The notes beneath the pieces were generated by a model that worked only from the letters and a program-made list of their open reading frames with translations, was not told where the DNA came from and did not search any database. A program made the position numbers and the translations under genes. A stretch of DNA of 64,000 nt. Origin: Pseudomonas turukhanskensis. Its GTDB lineage: Bacteria > Pseudomonadota > Gammaproteobacteria > Pseudomonadales > Pseudomonadaceae. This document shows positions 37,158 through 45,518 of the stretch, one piece after another; position 1 is the first letter of the stretch, and each line of letters begins with the position of its first letter. The DNA is taken from NCBI RefSeq assembly GCF_027922365.1, contig NZ_BSFN01000017.1, forward strand, positions 34,265 through 98,264, read 5' to 3'.

Positions 37158-38057
37158 ATGAGGATACGTCACCTACGTTACTTTCTGGTCGTCGCCGAAG
37201 AGCTGAGCTTCTCGCGGGCCGCAACCAGAGTCCACATCGAGCCTTCGCCCCTCTCCCGTGCGATTAAGGAGCTGGAGTCTGAGCTTGGGGTCCGCCTGCT
37301 CTATCGCACCCAAGGGCGCATTCGCCTGACCTGGGCTGGTGAAGTCTTCCGAGAAGAAGCCCATCGTATGCTTTTACACATGGAGGGCGCACGAACCCGC
37401 GTGCATGCTGCGGCGCGCGGGTATCGTGGATGGTTGCGCATCGGTCTAACCGATAGCCTTGCCCAGCCTCGACTGACCAGATTATTGGCTCGGTGTCGCG
37501 AGGAAGAACCCCTCACCGAGATCAGGATCGTCGAAATGACGGTCAACGAGATGGTCAAGGGCCTGAGTCTCGACCAGATCGATGCCGGCTTCACCGTACA
37601 TACCGAACAAAGCAGCGGGATCGTCAAAGAGGCGGTATGGACAGATCGTCCTGCCATCGCCATCCCCCGAAACCATCCCCTTCTCGCGCTCGACAAGGTG
37701 CCGCTCCACGAAGTGGCCCGACATCCGTTGATTCTCTGCCATCCTGAACGATGCTCGGGCGGGCACGATGTCATTCGCAGTTGGTTCTGCGACCCTGCAT
37801 TGCCATCATTGAATGTTGCCGAGCATGTGTCAGGTCATGAACCAATGATGATGCTTGTGGCTGCCGGCTACGGCATTGGCGTAGGGCTTGCCTCGCAGAT
37901 CACCCTGTATAGGCACTCCGATGTGATCATCCGTCCCATCACTGACGATGTACCCAGTACCGCGACCTTCATAACCATGCTCGACAGACCACCATCGGAC
38001 GAATTGCGTCGGTTCGTCGCTCGTGCCCGGCAAATTGGCAAAGCAACGAACAGCTGA
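37158..38057 (+). CDS. LysR-family regulator at the ICE end (TciR position)
   Basis: A 299-residue LysR regulator. The winged HTH occupies residues 1-62 (MRIRHLRYFLVVAEELSFSRAATRVHIEPSPLSRAIKELE), followed by a periplasmic-binding-like effector domain (RIGLTDSLAQPRLTRLL). AAGGAGG upstream fixes the start. In ICEclc the LysR regulator TciR sits at the same end of the element, next to alpA, and starts the cascade to transfer competence. The same role is inferred here from position only; it could also be a cargo regulator. A terminator follows. Confidence 0.8.
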   Translation: MRIRHLRYFLVVAEELSFSRAATRVHIEPSPLSRAIKELESELGVRLLYRTQGRIRLTWAGEVFREEAHRMLLHMEGARTRVHAAARGYRGWLRIGLTDSLAQPRLTRLLARCREEEPLTEIRIVEMTVNEMVKGLSLDQIDAGFTVHTEQSSGIVKEAVWTDRPAIAIPRNHPLLALDKVPLHEVARHPLILCHPERCSGGHDVIRSWFCDPALPSLNVAEHVSGHEPMMMLVAAGYGIGVGLASQITLYRHSDVIIRPITDDVPSTATFITMLDRPPSDELRRFVARARQIGKATNS

Positions 38058-38083
38058 TGGACTGCTCTCAAAACGCCAAGTGT

Positions 38084-38116
38084 GCCCTGTCGTTGGTTGG
38101 CAGGGCCCTCTTTTTT
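38084..38116 (+). terminator. Terminator after the LysR gene
   Basis: GCCCTG / CAGGGC stem with an 11-base loop, then CCTCTTTTTTC. Confidence 0.7.
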
Positions 38117-38542
38117 CGGCGGTTCCTCGACTAGAAAAGTCTCCTGGCTGCGGAGTACACGCCAGGTCACACTGCGAAACAGGCCAGATCGTCGCCGTCA
38201 TATCCCCATAGTTAGGTGAGAACAGCTCCCGCCTTCGTATGACTTTTTTTGTCACCTGGATGACGAAAAGATACGAATCTATCAACTCATCAATCACGCA
38301 AAAAAGTGCTGTTCCTTTTTGATCTTGAATGCCCCCGGGGTGCTACCAATAGTGAAACGCCTACGGGTCAGCTTGACGCTGTACGCCATCGAATCAGTAG
38401 AAAATCGGATAAGCCGAATGTCATGGCTCTCCGATGAATCCGGTGGTCAGCACGATCCGATTGTTTGATGCGCCAACGGAGTGACGCTCTTCTACTACGT
38501 GTCACGCCTACGAGTGCTACCAAGCGTAAAGGAGTGACCACC
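38117..38542 (+). promoter_or_regulatory. Upstream region of the alpA operon with paired repeats
   Basis: No gene in these 426 bases. GTGCTACCAA occurs at 38340-38349 and 38514-38523, and ACGCCTACG at 38357-38365 and 38504-38512, in opposite order in the two places. AATCGGAT (38403-38410) and ATCCGATT (38455-38462) form an inverted repeat. A TTGACG at 38373 could be a -35 element. In ICEclc the corresponding promoter is the entry point of bistable activation. Confidence 0.5.
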
Positions 38543-38752
38543 ATGTCCACTGAGCATATTGCTACTGCGGAGCGCCGTATCCTCCGCCGCGCAGAAGTTG
38601 AAGCCAAGACGGGATTCAAGCGCGCACACATCTACAACTTGATGAAAGAAGGTAAGTTCCCCAGGGCCTTGCGCTTGGGCGTTCGCGCTGTCGGCTGGGA
38701 CTCTGCCGAAATCGACGACTGGATCAGCGAACGCCTCAAAGAGCGCGCTTGA
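38543..38752 (+). CDS. alpA: AlpA-family small DNA-binding regulator
   Basis: A 69-residue AlpA/MerR-like winged-helix protein: ILRRAEVEAKTGFKRAHIYNLMKEGKFPRALRLG, then VGWDSAEIDDWISERL, the standard AlpA layout. GGAG lies nine bases before the start. First gene of the parA-shi-parB operon, as in ICEclc. It probably regulates its own promoter or element genes. Confidence 0.85.
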   Translation: MSTEHIATAERRILRRAEVEAKTGFKRAHIYNLMKEGKFPRALRLGVRAVGWDSAEIDDWISERLKERA

Positions 38753-38782
38753 CACCGCTCCACTGCGAAAAAGGAGCGAGTC

Positions 38783-39646
38783 ATGCACGTGATCGCGATC
38801 ATTTCGACGAAGGGCGGGGTAGGTAAAACCACCGTCGCGGCGAATCTGGGCGGCTTCATCGCTGATGCCGGTCAGCGGGTACTGCTGGTCGACCTCGATG
38901 TACAGCCCACATTGTCGTCCTACTACGAACTCACCCACCGCGCCGCCGGCGGCATCTACGAGCTGCTGGCATTCAATGCGCAAACCCTGGCGCAACTGGT
39001 GTCGCACACAACCATCCAAGGCCTGGATGTGCTGCTGTCCAACGACGAGCACCAGCAACTGGGAACACTGCTGCTGCATGCTGCGGATGGACGCTTGCGC
39101 CTGCGCAACCTGCTGCCGCTGTTCCGACCGCACTACGACCTGGTGCTAATCGATACACAGGGCGCCCGCAGCGTCATGCTGGAGATGGCCATGCTCGCTG
39201 CGGACATGGCGGTCTCCCCGATCACCCCGGAAATTCTGGCAGCCCGGGAGCTGCAGAGAGGCACGCTGCAGCTTATCGATGCAATTGCCCCATACCGCTA
39301 TCTGGGCATCCAACCGCCGCCACTGCACTTGCTGCTCAACCGCGTGCCAGCAATCTCGTCGAACGCAAAACTGGTTCAGCAGACGCTGCGCCTGATTTTC
39401 CGTGAGCACAACGAGGTCCAGATACTGCGCACCGAAGTGCCCGCCATCGAGGCCTTCCCACGCGCCGCAACGGCGAGCCAACCCGTACACAGGATCGAAT
39501 ACCGACGCCCGACCGGGCGTCAGGCGCCGGCGGCCCTGGAGACCATGCGTGCCCTCGCGAGCGAACTTTGCCCGCAATGGCAGGAGCAGTTTGTCGGCGT
39601 GACCGGCCGAGCCGGCGGGAGACGTTCACGTGTCGAGCGCTCATGA
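38783..39646 (+). CDS. parA: ParA-family ICE partition ATPase
   Basis: A 287-residue deviant Walker ATPase: KGGVGKTTVAANL at residues 10-22, LLVDLDVQPTLSS, and DLVLIDTQGARSVMLEMAMLAAD. It is probably needed to keep the excised or integrated element, acting with ParB. AAGGAG precedes the start. Its 3' end overlaps the small shi gene by 17 bases. Confidence 0.92.
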   Translation: MHVIAIISTKGGVGKTTVAANLGGFIADAGQRVLLVDLDVQPTLSSYYELTHRAAGGIYELLAFNAQTLAQLVSHTTIQGLDVLLSNDEHQQLGTLLLHAADGRLRLRNLLPLFRPHYDLVLIDTQGARSVMLEMAMLAADMAVSPITPEILAARELQRGTLQLIDAIAPYRYLGIQPPPLHLLLNRVPAISSNAKLVQQTLRLIFREHNEVQILRTEVPAIEAFPRAATASQPVHRIEYRRPTGRQAPAALETMRALASELCPQWQEQFVGVTGRAGGRRSRVERS

Positions 39647-39845
39647 ACTCTGCCGCGGCCACAAGCGGCTACTACCGCTGATTGAGTTCGCCCTGAGTGA
39701 GGGCTGGGAAGTCAGCCGCACGCCAGGGGGACATATGAAGTTCGTGAAGCCTGGCCTACCGCCGATCTTCACCAGCTCGACGGCGAGCGATCACCGGGCA
39801 AGCCAAAACGCCTGGGCACGGCTGCGTCGCGCCGAACGGAACTAG
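39630..39845 (+). CDS. shi: Small protein in the position of ICEclc shi
   Basis: A 71-residue basic protein starting at GTG with GGGAG upstream, overlapping parA by 17 bases. Motifs are few (HKRLLPLIEFALSEGWEVSRTPGGHMKFVKPGLPPIFTSSTASDHRA), reminiscent of HicA-type mRNA interferase folds (GGHMKFxKPG). In ICEclc, shi between parA and parB inhibits host cell division in transfer-competent cells. Same position, size and context; sequence identity to ICEclc not tested. Confidence 0.65.
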   Translation: MSSAHELCRGHKRLLPLIEFALSEGWEVSRTPGGHMKFVKPGLPPIFTSSTASDHRASQNAWARLRRAERN

Positions 39846-39858
39846 CCGGGAGATTGGA

Positions 39859-41535
39859 ATGGCCAATGTCACTCCCCAGGAAATGGCCGGCAAACTGATG
39901 GCCGAGGGGTTTTCCCGCTCCGGCCCTGCCGCGCAGGCGTTGAGCGATCCGCTCACCGACACCCCGATGGTGGTCACGCTCGACGAGTTGCGCCCCTATG
40001 AGCTTGATCCACGCCTGACGCGCAACCCGCTCTACGACGAAATAAAAGCCTCCATCCGGGAGCGCGGCCTCGATGCCCCGCCGCCGATCACCCGGCGTCC
40101 GGGTGCCGACCACTACATCATCCGCAACGGCGGCAATACCCGTCTCGCCATCCTGCGCGAGTTATGGTCCGAGACGAAGGCGCAACGCTTCTTCCGTATT
40201 CCTTGCCTATACCGCCCGTGGCCCGAACGCGGCGAAATCATCGCGCTGACCGGGCACCTGGCAGAGAACGAGTTGCACGGTGGCCTGACCTTCGTTGAGC
40301 GCGCGCTCGGCGTTGAAAAGGCCCGCGAGCTCTACGAACAAGAAAGTGGCAAGCCGCTGTCGCAATCCGAACTCGCCCGCCGCCTCAGCGCTGACGGCTA
40401 CCCGATCCAGCAATCGTACATCAGCCGCATGCAAGACACCGTGCGCTACCTGCTACCCACCATTCCCAACGTGCTGTACAACGGGCTCGGGCGGCACCAG
40501 GTTGAGAAACTGGCGGTATTGCGCAAGGCCGCCGAACTCACGTGGGAAAAATATGTGTGCGGGAAAGCGTTGGCCGTCGATTTCGAGACGCTATTCCACG
40601 ACGTCCTCGTCCCCTTCGATGGACAGTCCGATACCTTTTCCGTCGGCCGCGTCCAAGACGAACTGATCGGCCAGATGTCGGAGCTGCTCGATATCGACTA
40701 CAACGTGCTGGTGTTGGATGTCGACAGCACCGAGCACCGCCAGCGGGCGATAAGCAGCCCGCCACTGCTGCCAGTCGAAGCCGCGCCCGTCGTCACCGCC
40801 ATCAAAACCGACAGTGCGCACACTACCCCGCCGGCCTCGACTCGGAACGATAGCGCCGTAGCAAGCGTTTCAGGGGCTGCACCCAACGACACAACTGCCC
40901 CACCATCACCGGAGCAGGCTACGAAGACACATGCGGCTCCTGACGAAGGTGACACCGAAGCCCGCCTGCAGGGCCATATCGTCTCACCGGCCGACAACAC
41001 CGAGCGACTGCAAGCCATCCAACACATGGTCGCCGAGCATACCGGTGATGCTCTGCCCACCTTTACGGACACTGTGCTGCAGGCCATTCCGGTGCAAGCC
41101 GGCGGGCTGTTTCCGATCAGCGACGTCTGGTACATCGAGCCGGGACTGGATTCGCCCGACCGCCTGCGCATCCACATTGCGCAATTCGCCCAGGAGATCG
41201 CCGAGGAAGCCGAACTGCTCGACTGCATTGAAACGGCCAACACCGGTGTAGGGTTCACCTGCACTCGGCCCCGTCACGGCGCATCGCCCCCTGCCTTCGG
41301 TCAGGTGGTGTTGGCGTTGTTACGCGCTTTGAGTCTCCCCCACACTGCGGCGTCCGATCAGGGCTATCTGCGCCTGGACGACAACCTGGGGGCACTGTTG
41401 CTGGGAGGCGGTGTCAGCGACGCAGACGCCCTCCCCCGTCTGAGTGATAGCGGCTTGGTCAAGTTGTTCCGTCTGGTCCGACTGGCACGCCGGCTTTTAG
41501 ATCTGGAAGCCAATCCAGATGAGACCGACCCCTGA
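39859..41535 (+). CDS. parB: PFGI-1-class ICE ParB protein
   Basis: A 558-residue ParB-family protein. The N-terminal ParB/sulfiredoxin-like domain covers about residues 37-150 (LDELRPYELDPRLTRNPLYDEIKASIRERG, IRNGGNTRLAIL), followed by a KorB-like helical region (LSQSELARRLSADGYPIQQSYISRM). A low-complexity Thr/Ala/Pro linker lies near 310-375, and the C-terminal half is specific to ICE ParB proteins. GGGAG before the start. Confidence 0.9.
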   Translation: MANVTPQEMAGKLMAEGFSRSGPAAQALSDPLTDTPMVVTLDELRPYELDPRLTRNPLYDEIKASIRERGLDAPPPITRRPGADHYIIRNGGNTRLAILRELWSETKAQRFFRIPCLYRPWPERGEIIALTGHLAENELHGGLTFVERALGVEKARELYEQESGKPLSQSELARRLSADGYPIQQSYISRMQDTVRYLLPTIPNVLYNGLGRHQVEKLAVLRKAAELTWEKYVCGKALAVDFETLFHDVLVPFDGQSDTFSVGRVQDELIGQMSELLDIDYNVLVLDVDSTEHRQRAISSPPLLPVEAAPVVTAIKTDSAHTTPPASTRNDSAVASVSGAAPNDTTAPPSPEQATKTHAAPDEGDTEARLQGHIVSPADNTERLQAIQHMVAEHTGDALPTFTDTVLQAIPVQAGGLFPISDVWYIEPGLDSPDRLRIHIAQFAQEIAEEAELLDCIETANTGVGFTCTRPRHGASPPAFGQVVLALLRALSLPHTAASDQGYLRLDDNLGALLLGGGVSDADALPRLSDSGLVKLFRLVRLARRLLDLEANPDETDP

Positions 41536-41555
41536 AACCGGCCGGAGGGAACCAT

Positions 41556-42116
41556 ATGTCGGCACCTCATCCCTTGAACCAAGCGGTCGTCGCCCAAGCC
41601 TTGCACGATTTGCGCAACGGCCAGCTGCGCCGTTGCCTGTCCATGGGCTTCAGCGAGCGCGAACTGGATGTACTGAAGCAGCCCGCGCTGGTCAGCTTGC
41701 TGGCCAATGCCCAGGTGCCTTGGTGTTCAGTGACGGTCAATACGGACGTCCTCTGGCGCGTGGTCGGCCAGATCAACGACATCGAGCGGGAGATCGCCAC
41801 GGTCGATCGCATGTTGCGCCTGGGGGCCAGCACCGAAATGGTCAGCAAGTTTTTCGGCCTGACCCATCAGGAAGTAGCCCTGCGCCGCGACATCATCGGG
41901 CTGCCCAAACGCCGGGGGCGGCATCCGGTTCTGAATGAAGAACAGGACACGACCCTGTGGAAACACTGGAAATCCGGCATTACCGAGCGCGGCATCGCGC
42001 TGGACGATGACAGCGCGATGCTGGCGCTGACGATGGATCTGGCCGAAGCCCTATCTTTGCCCATGTCCGTGATCTGGGCGGCGATAGGAAGCTGGGTCGA
42101 CCAAGGCCTGGTGTGA
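41556..42116 (+). CDS. DUF2857 ICE protein (BisD position)
   Basis: A 186-residue protein with a central helix-turn-helix-like segment (GASTEMVSKFFGLTHQEVALRRDIIGLPKRRGR). It matches DUF2857 proteins that follow parB in this ICE family. By position and size it equals ICEclc BisD, one half of the FlhDC-like activator BisDC that keeps the transfer-competence switch on. GGAGGGA precedes the start; the next gene begins three bases after the stop. Confidence 0.75.
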   Translation: MSAPHPLNQAVVAQALHDLRNGQLRRCLSMGFSERELDVLKQPALVSLLANAQVPWCSVTVNTDVLWRVVGQINDIEREIATVDRMLRLGASTEMVSKFFGLTHQEVALRRDIIGLPKRRGRHPVLNEEQDTTLWKHWKSGITERGIALDDDSAMLALTMDLAEALSLPMSVIWAAIGSWVDQGLV

Positions 42117-42119
42117 CCC

Positions 42120-43277
42120 ATGGTCTCGCCGGCAGGCCCCGCCTCTCTTTCGACGCTGCTCGACAACGCCCTGCAGAACCTGGCACCCGCCAAGGACAAC
42201 GACCCGGCCAGCGATGGCTTCCTCTACAGCGGCAATCGCCATGAAAGCGTGCCACGCGCGCTGTTTCTCGACTGGCGTTTGACCCCGCTGGAACGCAATG
42301 CCTGGCAGATCGTCCGGCTCTTGCTCAACGCCGATGGGGTGACGGCGTTTCCCACCTACGATCAGCTGCGCCCTTACCTCGCATCGACGCCCTGTGCGCA
42401 GCAAGCTTCGCACGAAACCGTGGCGCGGGCGCTGACACTGCTGCGGCTGACGCGCTGGCTCAGCCTCGTGCGCCGTCGGCGCGACCCCAAGACCGGGCGC
42501 ATCCAGGGCAATCTCTACGTCCTGCACGACGAACCGCTCACGCCCTTCGAAGCCATGCAGCTCGATCCCGAATACCTGGGGCTGGTGAGCCATGCGCTCG
42601 ATCATGCCAGTAAGGCGGTTCAACGGGTGGGCTACCGCACCATTCAGGACATCAGCGAAGATCCGTTGCTCAGCGGCCGCGTGTTGCCGACCCGGCTGCA
42701 GGTGCTGGCCCAGCGTATGGCCCAGGGCGGCGTCAGTCCCCTGGAAAGTTATCCACAGGAGCAGCCCAGCCACGAATCCGAAGAAGGTGAAAATGCCCTT
42801 CTTCGGAATGGCGAACGGCCCTCTTCGGATTCCGAAGCAGGTGAAAAACCCAGCAAAACCGTCCTTCTTCGGAATCCGAAGCAGGACCGTACTGAAGTAC
42901 TCAGTAAATTAGTAAGTACAGTACTGCGCGCGCGCGAACCCCAGGGTCTTCGACTGCCCGAGCGTTTTTTGGCGTTGCAGGATGAACAACAGGCCGGCGC
43001 CCTGGTGGCGCTGCAGCAGGTGGAAGCCGAATTGCGGCAAGCCGTGCTCGACGAATGGGCCGCGCGCTGTCGCAGCAGCGAGGTGCGCAAACCCGCCGGC
43101 TATCTGTTCGGCATCATCCAGGCCGCTATTCGCGGCGAATTCAAAGCATGGGCTGGACAGGGACAGCGCAACGCCGTCGCTACCGATCCGCCACCCGCAA
43201 CCAATCCTCGACCGGCGAACCCCGAGGTCGTCCAGGCACACCTCGCCCATCTGCACGCCCTGCTGAACCAGAAATGA
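42120..43277 (+). CDS. STY4528-like ICE protein (BisC position)
   Basis: A 385-residue protein. Residues 25-200 show HTH-like features (SHETVARALTLLRLTRWLSLVRRRRDPKTGRIQGNLYVLHDEPLTPFEAMQLDP), and a short repeated FFGxxxGE-type linker appears near 220-255 in the form LRNG/LRNPK. It matches the STY4528 family of PFGI-1-type ICE proteins. By position it corresponds to ICEclc BisC, the partner of BisD. No strong ribosome site: translation is probably coupled to the DUF2857 gene. Last gene before the palindrome region. Confidence 0.7.
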   Translation: MVSPAGPASLSTLLDNALQNLAPAKDNDPASDGFLYSGNRHESVPRALFLDWRLTPLERNAWQIVRLLLNADGVTAFPTYDQLRPYLASTPCAQQASHETVARALTLLRLTRWLSLVRRRRDPKTGRIQGNLYVLHDEPLTPFEAMQLDPEYLGLVSHALDHASKAVQRVGYRTIQDISEDPLLSGRVLPTRLQVLAQRMAQGGVSPLESYPQEQPSHESEEGENALLRNGERPSSDSEAGEKPSKTVLLRNPKQDRTEVLSKLVSTVLRAREPQGLRLPERFLALQDEQQAGALVALQQVEAELRQAVLDEWAARCRSSEVRKPAGYLFGIIQAAIRGEFKAWAGQGQRNAVATDPPPATNPRPANPEVVQAHLAHLHALLNQK

Positions 43278-43310
43278 CGGCTGGGGAAACGTCCCTGGAT
43301 CACCCTGGCG

Positions 43311-43327
43311 CTATCCCCAGGGGATAG
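43311..43327. promoter_or_regulatory. 17-bp palindrome, copy 1 (candidate operator)
   Basis: CTATCCCCAGGGGATAG, a perfect palindrome about one central base, followed by TTGTAACAGGCAGCCTTCC. Lies 222 bases before the PFL_4669-like gene. Copy 2 is exactly 100 bases further. Confidence 0.7.
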
Positions 43328-43410
43328 TTGTAACAGGCAGCCTTCCCAGCTTGCACCAAGCAGGCACCTCCCATCGTCGCGCCAGGCTGACAGACTGGAT
43401 CTCCATGGAG

Positions 43411-43427
43411 CTATCCCCTGGGGATAG
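43411..43427. promoter_or_regulatory. 17-bp palindrome, copy 2 (candidate operator)
   Basis: CTATCCCCTGGGGATAG followed by TTGCAACACACAGCCTTCC. With copy 1 it forms a direct repeat of about 36 bases at 100-bp spacing. It is in the place of the ICEclc PinR promoter region. Confidence 0.7.
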
Positions 43428-43548
43428 TTGCAACACACAGCCTTCCACTATCAACAAACCGGGCAGGCATCGGGTGCGGTTTGTTGACTGACCGCCTTCC
43501 GTCCGCTGTCCAAGCTGGCGACTCGTTCCTCCACCGCGAGTCGCCCCC

Positions 43549-44247
43549 ATGGCCACCGACAACGCCTTGCAACTGAACCTCGGATCGCTGCGCAGCGCCA
43601 TGTCGCTGACGCTGCACACCCATCACGCCTCACGCATCTGGCACGGTCGAGCGGCCGGCGACGGGAAACCCGGCATCGTCGGCTTGAACGGCTTCATCGC
43701 CATCGCCAACAAGATCAAGCGCGGCGCCGAGCAGGACGACCCTTACTCGGACTGGTGGATGCTGAGAATCGAGGAAAAGCTGACGCAGACCAAGGACACC
43801 TTGCTGGCCTTGCGTGAACAGGTTGACCAGGCCCTGGCCGACGTGCCGCCAGCGCTGTCGCTGGGCGAGAACATGAACGTGCAGCCGGTAAAGCTGCCGC
43901 TGTTCGTCAACGCGCAGCTCGGCTTCCTCGCGGTGTACCTGCTGGCTGACTACGACGACCTGGCGCGCAAACTGATCCTGGCCCACCACACCGCGCTGAT
44001 TGATCGCAGCACGCTCGAACGCTGGCTCAACGAAGGCGCCCACGCGCTGCGCAGCCTGTTCTCGCTTGTGCAGCAATATCGCTTCTCGGGCTGCACCCGG
44101 GATGACTTTGCCGCCAGGAATGCCGCAGCCAGGGCGGCCATCGAGAAACTCGGCGAACTGCCTCAGGACGTGCTCGAAGGCACTCTGCGCTCCCGCTACG
44201 CACCGCCGATCATCCGTCGCTCGGCGCTAGCGTCTGCAAACCAATGA
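43549..44247 (+). CDS. PFL_4669-family ICE protein (TIGR03761-like)
   Basis: A 232-residue protein with SLRSAMSLTLHTHHASRIWHGR near the start and PVKLPLFVNAQLGFLAVYLLADYDDLARK in the middle, the features I associate with the PFL_4669 family of integrating conjugative elements. No enzymatic motif. It corresponds in order to ICEclc orf95213, first gene of the inrR operon. Preceded by two palindromes. Confidence 0.75.
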   Translation: MATDNALQLNLGSLRSAMSLTLHTHHASRIWHGRAAGDGKPGIVGLNGFIAIANKIKRGAEQDDPYSDWWMLRIEEKLTQTKDTLLALREQVDQALADVPPALSLGENMNVQPVKLPLFVNAQLGFLAVYLLADYDDLARKLILAHHTALIDRSTLERWLNEGAHALRSLFSLVQQYRFSGCTRDDFAARNAAARAAIEKLGELPQDVLEGTLRSRYAPPIIRRSALASANQ

Positions 44248-44333
44248 GCAGCGGACGCCAGCGACGACGACGTCCTGGCTGAAAGCGCCGACATCACCCT
44301 GACCGCGTCCGGCGATAACGAGGAGGCACCAGC

Positions 44334-44885
44334 ATGATTTCTAATCCGGCCTCTGCGGCAACCCGCCGCTTTTACCCCCTGGAACAGGCTGACTTCCAGC
44401 GCTTGGAACACGCAGCCTCTCTAAAAGGCCTTTTGAAGCCTTTTAAAGGTAAGGGGACGCTTACCGAGTGGGCCAGCCAGTGCCATGCCCTGCGCGACGG
44501 TTTGATCGAGCTGGCGCAGCGACGCGTCCTGGCGCAGGCGAATGCCTACCCCTTCCGCCTGCTGCCCGTGGAGCTGGCCCAGCAGACCACTGGCGCAGGT
44601 ACAACGTTTCTGCGCTGGCGCAAACCTGATCGCTCAGCCATGGGCGTGGCGCTGTGGCAGACGCTGATCAGCAGCGCCACCACGCCTGACACCCTGATCG
44701 ATGACCTCCACGCCATGGAGGTCCAGCGCATCGTCCTCAACATGCAAATCAGCCTGCTGCACACGTTGGGTCGTCAGGCTCACGAATGCGCCAGCAAGCT
44801 GGCCCAGGCCGAATCGACTTACCTGCAGCGTGTCCACGGAAACGCTGCGTCCATCCGCACCACCTGTTCCAAGGAGTCACTATGA
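44334..44885 (+). CDS. DUF3158-like ICE protein (InrR position)
   Basis: A 183-residue protein (FYPLEQADFQRLEHAASLKGLLKPFKGKG; WASQCHALRDGLIELAQRRVL). I assign it to DUF3158. The stop overlaps the ssb start (ATGA). ICEclc has InrR at this place, a factor needed for full integrase expression; equivalence is by position. GGAGG lies upstream of the start. Confidence 0.7.
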   Translation: MISNPASAATRRFYPLEQADFQRLEHAASLKGLLKPFKGKGTLTEWASQCHALRDGLIELAQRRVLAQANAYPFRLLPVELAQQTTGAGTTFLRWRKPDRSAMGVALWQTLISSATTPDTLIDDLHAMEVQRIVLNMQISLLHTLGRQAHECASKLAQAESTYLQRVHGNAASIRTTCSKESL

Positions 44886-45277
44886 GCACGCACTTTGTTG
44901 GCGAAGGCAACATCGGGTCAACGCCGGAGTTCAGGGAGTTTCCAAGCGGCAACGACGAACCCAGGCGGTTGTTGCGCTTGAACGTGTATTTCGACAATCC
45001 GGTTCCGACCAAGGATGGCTTCGAAGATCGCGGTGGCTACTGGGCACCCGTGGAGTTGTGGCACCGCGAGGCCGAGCACTGGCAAACGCTGTATCAGAAA
45101 GGCATGCGCGTGCTGGTGGAAGGTCGCACGGTGCGCGATGAATGGGAGGATGCCGACGAGAACGAGCGCGTGACCTTCAAGATCGAGGCCCGCCGTGTCG
45201 GCATCCTGCCTTACCGACTCGATGCGGTAACGCTGAGCCCGAAACAGGCCAGCGAGCCAGCCCAGCCGGCCGAGTGA
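44882..45277 (+). CDS. ssb: Single-stranded DNA-binding protein
   Basis: A 131-residue OB-fold SSB of the ICE type: FVGEGNIGSTPEFREF, LLRLNVYFDNPVP, GYWAPVELWHREAEHWQTLYQKGMRVLVEGRTV. The short acidic tail lacks the canonical DDIPF end and finishes in PAQPAE. It protects the single-stranded ICE DNA during transfer. AAGGAG precedes the start; coupled to the DUF3158 gene. Confidence 0.88.
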   Translation: MSTHFVGEGNIGSTPEFREFPSGNDEPRRLLRLNVYFDNPVPTKDGFEDRGGYWAPVELWHREAEHWQTLYQKGMRVLVEGRTVRDEWEDADENERVTFKIEARRVGILPYRLDAVTLSPKQASEPAQPAE

Positions 45278-45288
45278 TACTGCACAAG

Positions 45289-45339
45289 ACCTCGGTGGAA
45301 CTATCCCCAGGGGATAGTTCCATGGAGTTCCACTGAGGT
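45289..45339 (+). promoter_or_regulatory. Palindrome copy 3 with competing outer arm, upstream of topB
   Basis: The 17-bp core CTATCCCCAGGGGATAG extends here to a 25-base palindrome (45297-45321). In addition 45289-45302 (ACCTCGGTGGAACT) can pair with 45326-45339 (AGTTCCACTGAGGT), one wobble pair. The two foldings share bases and exclude one another. Confidence 0.65.
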
Positions 45340-45518
45340 CCGGTGCCGCAGTGAACGAAGCTGCTGGTGATTGGGCAACACCGGCCCTGTTCACACATCG
45401 CTGGAAAGACACCTGCCACCGCACAACTGGGGAGCGGCCGCTCCCATGTTATTTGCTGCCGCCGATGCCGCGGATGGCCATGCTGAGGCTCACTCGATGA
45501 CCATCCCCCGGAGACTGT

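Noticed and set aside
36973..37161. 62-codon frame near the ICE left end
   Set aside because: No ribosome site, no motif, and it overlaps the LysR start region.
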